This document shows, piece after piece, positions 11,237-22,150 of a DNA stretch of 64,000 bases. The DNA is taken from NCBI GenBank assembly GCA_013399875.1, contig VXAZ01001836.1, positions 1,922,001 to 1,986,000 on the forward strand, read 5' to 3'. The translations under genes and the position numbers were made by a program. Source of the DNA: Gymnorhina tibicen. Its lineage: Eukaryota; Chordata; Aves; Passeriformes; Artamidae. The stretch's first letter is position 1. Each line of letters begins with the position of its first letter. The notes below the pieces were generated by a model that saw only the letters and a program-made list of their open reading frames with translations, was not told the DNA's origin and did no database searches.

Positions 11237-13689
11237 TTCTAGGAGGTACTTTCTAGGTTCTTCCCATACTGAACCCATCTGTTTGTTTCCAAGGATGAAC
11301 CAGCTATATACTTCAATCTCCAGGAATTTCTTTTCTATGGCAATCACCTCATGGACCTGTACACTTTCTGCTCCTGTTATAATTTAAATGGACTCAGCAA
11401 CAGTTTTTTCTGCTGTTTGCAGGTTAGAAACTTCAGGGGTTTTGCTTGCCTAACTGCATTTTTAAATTTAAGGTGCTGGAATTATGGGGGATTTTTGGCT
11501 TTCTAGTAGTTTACAGTTCTCACTGTTAAAGACCAGGTCTGCGTTACTAACGTTATAAACCAGATCCTCCTTCTCTTGGAGGTTCTTTGATCAACTTTTC
11601 CATAACATAACCTGATAGTATCCAGAAGTTTACTCTTGGGATCATGATTCAACATGATAATTACATAATTTTAATGACAGTAATTTAAATATCCCATTAT
11701 GATAGTTTCTCCTACACTTTCAAGCTTTTGCTTTTTCCCAGCGTGTTAGGCTTGCTATCATTATCTGGTCACACAGTTGTTACAGGGAGTCATAATTTTT
11801 CCCTTTTGAGGCCTGGAATTTCAATCCATAAGGATTACCTCTAACTCGCTGACTTGTTAAAGACAACCAAGACTAACAAGTTAATATTTGCTTAGCTTCT
11901 ATTCCTCTTCCTTCATACTCATATTTATTAACATGCATTTGTTAAAATATTTATTTTTCCAAATTAGAGGAATTCAATAGGTTTGGTTTTTTTTAGCTTG
12001 GGATAATCCTTACATAATTTCCATTTGGGAAGAGGATACTAGAAAAGAAAGGATGAGAAACAAGATGCAGGTGTGCTTTATAAAACTTGGGATCTAAGAA
12101 AGGATGGGGGCAGGAGAGAACACTCATTTGAATAAAAAACCCCCTGAAACATATTTACTCAAACCCCAAGCAAAGCTATTTTTTTTCTCTGGTACTGGTA
12201 ACATGGGACAGTGATTTTTTCTGTTATCCTTGTGTGATTAATAGGAGACTCTCAAAGTTAATGATGCTACACCAGCATATACGCAAAAAATAGTCACACC
12301 AAGATACACACCAGGATAATTTAAAAGAATCTTGTAGAAGCAGTTTCACAGGTATGTTATCAACTCTGGTGCTAATTATCTTGACTTTAGAAGAAGAAAA
12401 TATTTCAAACTAAACTTCTTAGAGGAATTAATATTTTACTTCACTGATGTTATTTCAGGTGAAAACTTTCCAAGTATTCATTAGTTTGAAGGTCCAGGTA
12501 TATAATCATGAAAATGTAAGAAGACATAATTCTCAAGCTAGGAAAAAACCCCAAAACCTCCACAGGATCATTTATAAGATTGAGATTCTAGAAAAAACAC
12601 ATTTTTAAAAGAAACCAAAATAGGGATGAATTGATGCAATGTCGACTACCATTAGAATTTAACCACTATAACTAGCAATATATCAGATCCAAATATGCTT
12701 CGTATGAGAATATATTTTATTTATTAACAATAACAACAATAATGGGAATTTTGCAGTCACCTTTAAAGTTCTTAACTCCAAGGGGAAGCTAGTGTGCTAC
12801 ATGGCATGGTACGAACTTACAGTGCTCTCCCTCTCTGCAATAATTTCCTCATGACATTTCTCATGCACACAAGAGTACTTTGCACACAAAGCAGCTCAGT
12901 ATTTGAAATAAAAATGTCATCTTCCACTAAAGGCATGCTAAAAGCATATACACAGGGAACTAGGAGCGCAGTCCCACGCTATCGGCAGCTATCAACTATT
13001 CACTCACACTGTAGCTAACAACTTCCTATTTTTTCCTTCATAAAAACCCCCACCATATTCATCACTTCTTTACTTTAGCTCTTATGATGGGGATAAAACT
13101 CAGATAAGTTTTAACTCAACTGCATAAGAAACTCAGATGCACTTAACTCTTTTGGTAACCTTAACCAGACCCAGCTTTAAGTCCACACTTGTTTCTTTTC
13201 TCTGTTCTATGAAAAGTTAGATCAAGTTCCTAAGGCACAAGAAGGCATTAATCCAGCAGGAATTATAGACTGACAGAACATAATGGGTTTCAGCCTGTTT
13301 GGCATTGATGAGTGGAGAGAAAAAAAAGTCATAAAACAATAAACCCCAATCAACCAGAGAGCCCCTATTTTACACCTCATTTTCCAAATTAGTAAGAGGA
13401 AAAATCTCCTTTTCCACATCTGTTCTTGGCATTCTTCAGAGCCATATTTTATTATTAATGCTAACCTAACACACTTTCAAAAGATTTAGTGTGCTTGAAA
13501 ATTTCAGTTTTCCACCTTCAAAACAAAAATAGAAGAAAAGACATTTGTCCTTGAAAAACACTGTGCATTCAAAATGTTAATGTTTCTGTAGCGACAGTAC
13601 TACTAAATGTCACTGCTATAATTGCGTCAAAATACAATTAGGAATTCTGGCAAGATAAACACTTTGAAATGCAATTTTTGTATCGTTCT
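11237..13689. other. Noncoding DNA, possible decayed continuation of LINE relic at left
   Basis: No gene recognised. 11237-11850 may hold further decayed sequence of the neighbouring minus-strand LINE, but I cannot name motifs in it. The remainder is unique AT-rich DNA. Confidence 0.5.
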
Positions 13690-13860
13690 TTCTTGAGTCT
13701 AAGAAAAGCCTGTCAACCTGCAGGCCAGCCAATCACTTGTGGTCTTATAACACTGCAGGCTGTAGTGTTTGTAATTATTAGCTCGCATTAATCAAGAACA
13801 TACTGTGAGAGGAACAAAGCCTTCTGATTGCGAGATTAAAGCAACTGCCCCTCTTGTACC
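13690..13860. promoter_or_regulatory. Candidate conserved noncoding element
   Basis: Non-repetitive sequence of mixed composition. It contains a CTGCAG core in a palindromic setting near 13718-13727, a CCAAT sequence in 'ccagccaatcacttgtgg', a second CTGCAGGCTG copy near 13753, and a TAATTA homeodomain core at 13772-13777 followed by 'gctcgcattaatcaagaaca'. The spacing of distinct motifs in unique DNA is like that of vertebrate enhancers. Conservation is not testable here. Confidence 0.3.
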
Positions 13861-14218
13861 CAGCCAAATGGCTCACAGAGAAAGCTGTACATTAAAATAA
13901 ACACATCAGAGAAGACTTTTCCGGTGCATAAATGGGAAAATGACAGAATAAAGAAAGAAATAGAAAAAACACCACTGAACAGAAAAAGTCGTATCAAATG
14001 TACTTGAGTATTTCCCAAATAACTAAGTATGGAAATTTCTGTGCTTTGGACATATGGCAGTTGTTCCTTCTCTTTCTGACGGGAAGACAGGAAAAAAAGC
14101 TGGTGAATGGTATAAAGCTTGAAGTGAAACTCCTAAGCATACGAAGAACAGGGAGGACTGAGGTGTTTTTTTCAACGTATGAGTGAAGTACTGGAAGTCT
14201 GTGTACATTCCACCAGTA

Positions 14219-14255
14219 TATTGTACTGATGCCCAGTACAGAGGGCAGTACAATA
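14219..14255. repeat. Inverted repeat / hairpin
   Basis: Perfect 10-bp arms TATTGTACTG (14219-14228) and CAGTACAATA (14246-14255) flank a 17-nt interval. Allowing a 3-nt bulge on the left, GCCC (14231-14234) can further pair with GGGC, giving a stem of about 13 bp with an 8-nt loop. This is shorter than a normal pre-miRNA stem. No function is assigned. Confidence 0.6.
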
Positions 14256-14936
14256 GTCTCACTGTCTTTTTATCCTATATCCAAGATCCAATTCTGTATT
14301 GTAGAACAAAAACTGAATTTTCATCAAGAACCTCTTAAAAAAAAAAAAATTAAAAATCCCTCTAACCAGAAATAACATCTAGAGATCTTGGATGACAAAT
14401 TATCCAAAATGTGGTTGCTGACAGAACTGTTGACCTGTGAAGTAATGGGAAAGGTCAGAAGCAGAGGTCAGCAATAGAAACCAGTGATTCATCAAAGACT
14501 CTGAATCACTTAAAAGGCTGGAAACTATCCATGTATTCAATGCTTTGTATTTTCCCTGCTTTATATTCTCCCCTAGTGAACAATACACAGCAGAATATCA
14601 TTAAAACACATCTTTGTACCTGCTATAATCTACACGAGAGACATAAATCATTAAAATGTTCAGCAAATGACCCAACCAAGGAAAAACTATTAATGCAGAA
14701 GGATTCTTAAAGTTATGTAAGAAATTATTTCAGGTCTTGAGGGGATTTCAAAATCAGCATACAAGACACTAGAAAAGTGCTAAATCTGATGCAAACCATA
14801 CAAACATTCAAGCTCCTTTGCAAAGTTTTGGCTACTGACTTGTCTGTGTGAAAGTATTTGAAGATCTAAACATTGTATGGGGATCCCTTGGCATGATTTT
14901 GCCATTTTGAGACAATAAGACAAAAAAAACCTCCTA

Positions 14937-14965
14937 AAATTAATTAAAATTAATTAAAAATTTAT
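14937..14965. repeat. Short A/T tandem repeat
   Basis: Two to three head-to-tail copies of a decamer of the form aaattaatta. Probably a slippage product. It also creates clustered TTAATTA homeodomain-like cores, which is not enough to call it regulatory. Confidence 0.6.
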
Positions 14966-15095
14966 TTTCTTTTTGCCACTGTAATAGGAGTATCCACATC
15001 AAGCTACCACAATTCACTGCTTCCAATGCCAATATAGATGTATAACTCTACCTCCCAGACACAGTAGGAACCAAGATGTATCCTAATGGTAAGCA

Positions 15096-15500
15096 TCCAT
15101 CTCTCCTATGAGAAAAGGCTTAGAGAACTGGGTTTTTTCAGCCTGGAGAAGTGAAGACTTACAGATGATCTAATTACAGCCTTTCACCATCTGAAGGGAG
15201 CCTACAGGAAAGATGGACAGGGACTTTTTTACAAGAGCAGGTAGTGACAGGACAAGGGGGAATAACTTCAAGCTGAAAGTAGTTTTAGATTCAGTATGAG
15301 GAAAAAATTCCTTTCTGGGAGGGTGGTGAGGCACTGGAACAGGTTGCCCAAAGAGCTGTGGATACCCCATCCCTGGAAATGTTCAACGCCAGGTTGGAAG
15401 GGGCACTGAGCAACCTGGTCTAGCAGAAAGTGTCTTAGCCCATGGCAGAGGGCCTAAATGATGTTTAAGGTCCCTTCCAATCCAAATCATTCTATGATTG
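15096..15500 (+). repeat. CR1 LINE 3' end, about 400 bp
   Basis: A long and well preserved CR1 3' end on the plus strand. Landmarks in order are 'ctctcctatgagaaaaggct', 'ttcagcctggagaagtgaag', 'cctacaggaaagatggacag', 'gaggcactggaacaggttgc', 'tggataccccatccctggaa', 'gcaacctggtctagcagaaa', then 'ggtcccttccaatccaaatc' and the tail 'attctatgattg'. It is 5'-truncated and carries small deletions, for example in the segment between 'cccatggcag' and 'tttaaggtccc'. The solo LTR at 15555 lies about 50 bp downstream. Confidence 0.95.
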
Positions 15501-15548
15501 CTACTAAATGCTTAAATATCATACAGATAATATTATTTTCTTCCCAAG

Positions 15549-16210
15549 TAAAACTGTTGCAGTGGTTAGGGCCACTGCTGGGGTGGCTGGAGAGCCACAA
15601 GACCCAAAAACAGATCCACTTTGCTGGTGGGCCATCGCTAAGATCTGAGAATCCCTCTTGTTAGGGTGAGTTCCCACAGGCCCTGGTTCTCACATTTTAA
15701 TATAAGATAATTCTCCTCATTTGGTTGGCCCTTTGGCATACCGCCCCTTTTACTCCCTACAAGCTTATCCTCCAGAAAGTTCTTCTCGAGCCTAACCCCC
15801 ATTGGCTCCCTTCCCTTAATCCCGCCTTCTCTGTGCCCCTATTGGTTCCCTTACCCCTGCTCCGCCGCCTGGCTCTCAAGCCCATTGGTTCTGATGCTCT
15901 GCCCGCCCCTTCCTCCCCATACATAAGCCTTGTACCCTGGTCTCCATCTTGTTTTCTGTCCCTGGATCCTTCTGAACCTGGATCCTCCAATAAACCTGGT
16001 TGCCGAACCCCACACAGAAGACCCTTCCTGCCTCCTTTGTTGCTTGCTGTCTCCTTGTCTTTTGAGTGTGTGCGTGTGTGCCCTGCACCATCGGGAGTGA
16101 GTGGGCCTGCACCTTCTCTTGGCCCTCTGTGCTGAAGCGGCTTCCCCTGGCTGGAGACCCTTCCGGAAGGCTGCGGCAATCCACCACCGCCACATGCCGC
16201 GGCATAAAAC
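15549..16210 (+). mobile_element. Solo LTR, ERVK-like (6-bp target duplication TAAAAC)
   Basis: A 650-bp LTR spans 15555-16204, starting TGTTGC and ending GCGGCA (TG...CA termini with imperfect inverted ends). It is flanked by a perfect 6-bp direct repeat TAAAAC at 15549-15554 and 16205-16210. U3 has three inverted CCAAT boxes (ATTGG at 15801, 15841 and 15884), each followed about 20 bp on by a GC-box-like CCGCC. A TATA-like ATACATAA follows at 15919-15926, and a polyadenylation signal AATAAA lies at 15989-15994. About 200 bp of U5 with GT-rich sequence follows. No primer-binding site, gag, pol or env flanks it, so LTR-LTR recombination has removed the provirus. The 6-bp duplication fits alpha/beta-type (class II) retroviruses. 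Family name not determined. Open frames of up to 140 codons inside it are not genes. Confidence 0.9.
15795..15930 (+). promoter_or_regulatory. LTR U3 promoter: three CCAAT/GC-box modules and TATA
   Basis: Three successive units spaced about 40-43 bp apart each carry ATTGG(C/T)T, the reverse of a CCAAT box, followed 17-21 bp later by a C-rich CCGCC motif (15821, about 15862 and 15901). A TATA-like ATACATAA sits at 15919-15926. CCAAT boxes bind NF-Y and GC boxes bind Sp1-type factors. The periodic arrangement suggests an ancestral duplication in the retroviral enhancer. Activity in the host today is unknown. Confidence 0.6.
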
Positions 16211-17795
16211 TATGAACCACAGCATACAATCTAGCACAAAATGCATTTCTCCAAATTGCCAGAGTCCAGCCTAACAGCATCCATCATGAGAGACAGAAGA
16301 TAAAAATAGTTTATAAAAGAGATTATTACTGAATTAGCCAGGAAGTTCTTGCTAGCCTTTTACAGATGTTCTACTTAAAACACTTGAAAATTTATTATGG
16401 TAGACAATCTATTGAAGGGAAAAACTGTCAGATTGCAACTTTTATGACAAAAATCATCTGCTTAACTACAAAGCTTATCACAAAGGCAGAAATAATTAAA
16501 GTTTACCCACAACTTATGCAGATCTAAAAACATGAGTTCTAGCAGTGAGAGATTAATTTTTGTTCCACATTTATGTATTTTTCTAATACTCCTGACAAGA
16601 CTGATACCACCTGACTAGCACATGGGCACATTGTTGCAGGTAAAGCTAACCAACTTTTTGACATGGAATCTCTCATACAGCAGAGAGCACAGTACAGAAA
16701 AAGACTACTAATTTAGTCCTGGAGTTGGTTTTAAAGAGGTTCGAGAAATAGGACTGGGAGGAATGGAGTTAACTGCTTGGTATAAGCAGCATATTAAAGA
16801 ACCCATCAGAAGGAATGTTTTTTGTACTATTGACTCTGGTCATTAGACCAAATCAATAAAGCAGATGGAAAGCTTTATTTATATGTGAAATAATACTGAA
16901 GTAGAGTCAATCACATACTTGAAGTCTTTGGGGGGATTGAACCTACTGGTTTGATTTACAGTGGGATCTTAGAGATAAAATTTTCCTTTAAGAGTGACCA
17001 GCTTAATTATTAAATTGACAGTTTTACGTCAACAGTTATAACTCTTCCAAAATTAAGTAGCCGACAATTAGCTGAACTGCTCACAGATGTGCAATTATGA
17101 ACATTTCCTGCATGACAGTTATTTCAAACAAAACATGAGAGGATCACATCTGTAACTGAAAATGTCGGTAACTATAGTAAAAATAATTTCCATCATGTTA
17201 TTTTACTGATCATTGCTTTTTCTTTCTTACCACAAGTTTCTTTGTTAAAAAAAAAAAAGACGCAAAGAAAACACATTAATGAGATGCTTTTAATAAAAGT
17301 TCTGGTCTTTCTTTTCTTTCGTACTGTTTATAGTACAAGGATTTACAAGACTCATCCTACTGCATCTCAATTAAATAATGAAGGCTCATACAAAGACGTC
17401 CAAGATAAAGGTCTGCAGATTCATCTCTTCACTGATAATATTTTATAACATGCATTGTGTTGCCAGCACAAACACTTGCTTATATAAGCAAAAAAATTAT
17501 TCAAAATATGCTTTTAAACATTTATTTTGGTTGGTCCTTCCCAGTAAAAAGGGGAAAAAAGAGAATAAAGATAATTCAAATACAACAACTGCAGCTGAAA
17601 AATTGAACTAAGAAGTCCTGCGACTGCTCTAAACTTCAGTCTTGAATGAGAGATATAGAACTGTAAGAAGTGGATGTAAAGCTCCCTAAACCAAACAACC
17701 AAACTTCATTCAAATATTCTGTCAGACTAATGACTTCTAATCTATAAATGCTCTCTGTCTAGATGGCATTAAACACTTTTCAAGACTGAAAGAGA

Positions 17796-17841
17796 ACTGT
17801 AGAAAATATAAAAAATATATATAAAAAAACTGTAGAAAATA
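17796..17841 (+). repeat. Short direct repeat flanking an A/T tract
   Basis: The 13-mer ACTGTAGAAAATA occurs at 17796-17808 and again at 17829-17841, separated by an A/T-rich spacer with (AT)n character. A 33-bp local duplication followed by slippage explains it. Confidence 0.6.
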
Positions 17842-19524
17842 CCTGTAATTGTGTAAACATGCCATGTACTTACTGTGTCCATTGAAATTATAACATTAAA
17901 AAAATAAAATAAGATCCTCATTTACAAGTGTTAACACCAGCAGATCTCACGGAGGTCAGTGTAACCAGGAACAGACTAAAGCCCTCTGGCTTCAGCTGCT
18001 GTTTCTGCTGCAGTGACTTTTCAGGGCTTCTTCCACAGGGCAGCGGGCAGATGATACGGAGCTAACGGACAGGAGAAATCAAAACTTCTAAGACCCCATC
18101 CCTCTTCTCTCTCCAGCTGGCATGTGCTCACACTTACTTGAGCCACAACTGTCAACATACAAAAATTAGTGTGTTTTGAGGACTTTTGGCTGGGATCAGA
18201 AAGTCCAAAGGCTATTTTGTTTCTCTACCCAAAACACTCCTCCTGATTCTGTGCTTCCCCCTCCCAAGTCACAGTACAAGCTGTAAAAACTGATGGAACA
18301 TGGATTAAATTTACTGTGTGCCTCAACTTCTTCTGAAGTGGCAGCTGACCACAGCGCATGGATTTTGTCCCACAGGACTTTCTGGGCAGTGGAGAGCAGC
18401 CTAGCACCAGGGGATGCTCCATGCAGGGTGAGAGAGGGATGCTGAGACCCTTGGGGCCCAGACAGACTTAGCACAATTTTAAAAGAGAAGTGATTAGCAC
18501 AAGGATAGATTATCAGTAACCTACAAGTCAGAGAGCTCCAGAGGAGTGTCAGCCATTCAGAGGTGAAGCACATTCAGGATCAGGGAGCAAACCCTCATGT
18601 CTTTCAGCTCTCCAGAAGTGGGTGGTAGCATTAAAATTCAGTAAAGATACTTTAAATTCAGTACAAAAACATGTTGCTGATCCTGAAGTCACAAACTGGG
18701 ATTACACTGAACTTTACTTCTTAAGGCTAATCTCTCAGAACAGAGTAGGTGAAGAAACATTTTTTGTGTAAAGGTGTTTTTCTACCACTTACAACTATAA
18801 TTTCGTGTCAAACATGAAAGCATTTCATCTAAAAATTTTGAGCTACTGAAATGTTTAAGCAGCTTCATACACTGTAGGCAGAGAAGATTACGCCAGTCCT
18901 GCAATTTGGATACATCATAAACTACGTCTGCGTGGGAAATACATGGACTAAATGAAGCCGTACACAAAAATAAAAAAATCTAAACTAAGTCCAATATACA
19001 AGTCAAGGTCTGCAGTTAACTGCTAATAATGCCAACCAGACACCTTATAATTCAAACTAATGTGAGTTAAAGTTAAACAAAAGCAATAGACCAAAGATGT
19101 AAAATAAAAATTCAAGCCTCATGAATATTCCACAGCAGTAATTTAATCCAGATGTGATAACTGCATGTCAGATTGTTCAATTTAATTTTTTTTTTTTTTG
19201 ACCAGGATTAAAAAGCTAAAAATCTTTTGGCAGAGAGACAAAGGTAGAACATTTCCATTGTAGGCAATACCCGGAGAAGCCCTCAGCGCATCGATTCACT
19301 TCTGTAAGTTAGACAACGTGTCCAGAGACAACTGTCCATTCAACTATCTGGGCTATGGTAAATCCACATGGAATAGATAATGCCCTTAGCTACATGTTCC
19401 TGCCATTCACTTTCCTTCTCTGAGCTGTCATTTACTGCTTCCTTACTTCTGCTCTTTTTACTTTGTCCAAAGGGTCTCTCTCCCGTTCCTGTGGAAAGAC
19501 ACACACTCCCCCAAGGATACTACA

Positions 19525-19615
19525 TACATCTTAAAAAACCCCCAGCTAACCAACCACAAAACCAAAAAAAGCCCAAAACACCAAACAAAAAAAAAAACCC
19601 CACACCCACCCCAGA
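19525..19615 (+). repeat. A/C-rich low-complexity sequence
   Basis: About 90 bp composed almost entirely of A and C, with phrases such as 'aaccaaccacaaaaccaaaa' and 'aaaaccccacacccacccc'. It looks like a decayed microsatellite. The open frame through it (19380-19637) reads a Pro/Lys/Asn-rich artefact. Confidence 0.75.
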
Positions 19616-20258
19616 ATCCATTATACATTTTTACTAAGAATAAATTTCTCAACTAATCACAAAAGCTAAAGGGCCACTAGCAAGAGACTTGCTTCATAAG
19701 GTGTTCAAACACTTTTTTGCTTACTGCAGTTACATAAAACTGTAAAATCAAGATTACACGCTACAGTATCTGAGGAAAATAGATTGCTATATCATCCATT
19801 TTTGATCTTACACATAATCAGAAAGCCTATCTATTTCAGCAATGTTCCAAATGTCCATTTCAGTGTTCCAAAAGGAAAGGTTATAGGATATCAAAGACTA
19901 TTTTGTAAAAGGAAAAACAACTAAACAAAAATATAATTTTTTTCCTGAATCTGCAATTACTGTAAACTTTACATATGCACCGCCATATTCACAAACAGAA
20001 ATATCCTTATTTTAGCTATTAAGAAATACAGGCAACCCTCCATCAAGTGCATTATTCAGATTCATTTGAGAACCATTTAAGATTATGATGCATGCATGGT
20101 GTTTTTAGGGTTTGTTTTTTTCCCCTAAAACATGGTCCTGCTAACACACATAAAAGAAAAGATGATTCTTTAAGCATTTCACATGAGAACATAACTAGCG
20201 TTATGCAGTTCAGGATCCTGCCTTTGCTATCAAGATACTGCATATGCTGGAAGAAGTT

Positions 20259-20690
20259 GAATCATGGCATTCTGTAGCTTGCAAGGGACCTTTTAAGGCC
20301 ATCTACTCCAACCTCCCTGCAGTAAGCAGTGACAACTTCAACTAGATCAGGTTGCTCAGAGCCCCACCCAATCTGACCATGAATGTTTCCAGGGATGGGG
20401 CATCCATCACCTCTCTGGCAGGCTGTTCCACTGTCTCAGCACCCACATTGTAGAAAACATCTTCCTTATTTCCAATCTAAACATATCCTCTCTTCCAGGC
20501 AAAACCATTACCCTTGGCCTGTCACGACAGGCCTTACTGGAAAGTCTGTCCACATCCTTCTTAAAAGACCCCGTTAAGTATTGAAAGGTCACAACCACGT
20601 CTCCCTGGAGCCTTCTCCAGGCTGAAGAACCTCAACTCTCTCAGCCTGTCCTTCAAGAGAAGGTGCTCCATCCCTCACACCATTTTTTGG
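20259..20690 (-). repeat. CR1 LINE 3' end, about 430 bp
   Basis: On the plus strand the element appears as its reverse complement: 'gaatcatggcattctgtagc' (tail), 'aagggaccttttaaggccat', 'gatcaggttgctcagagccc', 'tttccagggatggggcatcc', 'cctctctggcaggctgttcc', 'gtcacgacaggccttactgg', and 'tctccaggctgaagaacctc' to about 20690. These are the 3' end landmarks of avian CR1 in order, so the element is on the minus strand. Open frames crossing it on both strands (20383-20598) are shadows. Confidence 0.95.
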
Positions 20691-22009
20691 GCATAACCTG
20701 TCTTATTAACACAGAGATCTATTCCTATAATCTAGTATCAAATTTCCTAACTTTTTCTTCTCCTAAAGCAGTGCTTTAAAAAACAGCTTAGTCTTTTTTT
20801 TTCCATTTAATCTCTCTGTGCATGAATCTTGAATTATTTTTAATTATTCCTGACTTATTTTCTACATACTGGCACAGCTGGAAAATACGTTAAGCCCGTC
20901 TTTATGGTTTTCACAAAAATCACCTAAAAGTTGAACAGACTCAGGCTAAAAGGGCATTTGAAATTAACTCTCACATTTTCTAACAGAAGCTCTTGAGGCC
21001 CCTGCATAACAGTAAAAGGTGCCCCAACACCTGAATTTTGTAAGAACTTTTGTCTAGTTTGAGCATACAAGGTGATCTCTCTGGATGTCTTGCTGGATAA
21101 GCCTTTGAAGGATATTAAGCTGGAGAAATGCCTCAATTCTTTATACCTGCTCTGATTCATTTATATAATTCTAGGAGCTAATTTTCTTAAATAAGAGGAA
21201 TTTGGAACACAAGCATTGTATTTCCCTGTGCTCCAGTGTTCTGAAGAGATACCCACAAGGCTTAAAGGGCAACATAGCAAGACATCATTGGGATAACTCC
21301 ACCCCACAACCACTCTGTTCCAGGCTCATCCGTGCTTTTATAGGTTTAACTTTTGATTTCCTTTCACACAATAGAGGATATTATATATAGATATATAGAG
21401 AACACACTCTGCTGTAAAATTATTAACTCTCTAGAAAAAGATGGTACATCTGAAGTCACTTCACAAGCATTAGAAAGTATAGAAATAAGTTACTTTCAAA
21501 GGTGACTGCTATCAGGATATTTTGAAATGCATAATTCAGGACAGATCAGCTAGAAGCGACATAAAACATCATTTAATTTCACAGTGAAGTTCAGATTTTC
21601 CCTGAATTCCAAACAGCCTGAGTAAAAGATTTTAGTTTTGTAGACAAGATATCCATATTTCATTTACAAAGGTTATGGCTTGCATTCAAATTACTGAATC
21701 CATTTCAGGCTAAGGCCACCTTTAAAACCAAGTATGCTAATCATTTCAGAAAAGAGTAGGCCCTGAGATATAAAATCAGGGTATTTCTACACTGGCATGA
21801 CAACCATTTCAAAGTTATTTGCATTTCCACAGACTTTAATACATTTTATTCTGAAGACAGAGCTCCCTTTCATTGAAATCTCTTCCAGAATCTCTTTTGT
21901 CACATGGAAGAAAACAGATACATTATTTAAATGTTTGGCATTTTATAATAACATTTTAACTATCACTGTAATGTTTTCCTTGCTTATGGCTCAGTGTAAA
22001 CCATGACAA

Positions 22010-22150
22010 CAAATAAAATTGATTAACTAGAATTAATATTATGATTAATTCACAGTTCAGTGCCTATGGCAGTGGCTTAATCAGTACTTTTTATTTATTT
22101 GTCATCATCAGGCTTAGCTATAACAAATTCAGTTATGATAATGGAAAGGA
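22010..22150. promoter_or_regulatory. Candidate conserved noncoding element
   Basis: Unique sequence with several TTAATT/GATTAA homeodomain-like cores (22020-22050) followed by a mixed-composition section with 'ggcagtggcttaatcagtac' and 'gtcatcatcaggcttagc'. It is suggestive of a regulatory element but unproven without alignment. Confidence 0.22.

Larger units (their letters stand above)
13861..15095. other. Unique noncoding DNA with a hairpin and short A/T repeats
   Basis: No gene recognised. It includes an imperfect hairpin at 14219-14255 (listed separately), a run of 13 A at 14337-14349, and a tandem 'aaattaatta' decamer near 14937-14962. Short open frames on both strands around 13836-14262 overlap each other and show no domain. 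Confidence 0.55.
16211..20258. other. Unique noncoding DNA
   Basis: No gene or transposon recognised over 4 kb. It contains a 12-A run at 17247-17258, a 13-bp direct repeat pair near 17796-17841, a T run at 19186-19199 and an A/C-rich low-complexity stretch at 19525-19615. The segment 17940-18600 is noticeably less AT-rich than its surroundings. A 125-codon minus-strand frame (18196-18573) within it shows no domain. Confidence 0.55.

Noticed and set aside
15725..16280. Cluster of 131-140-codon open frames on both strands
   Set aside because: They lie wholly or largely within the solo LTR, overlap one another on opposite strands and show no domain. Their length comes from the GC-rich LTR sequence.
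18196..18573. 125-codon minus-strand frame
   Set aside because: It sits in a GC-richer patch with no domain, no splice sites I can support, and a second overlapping frame.
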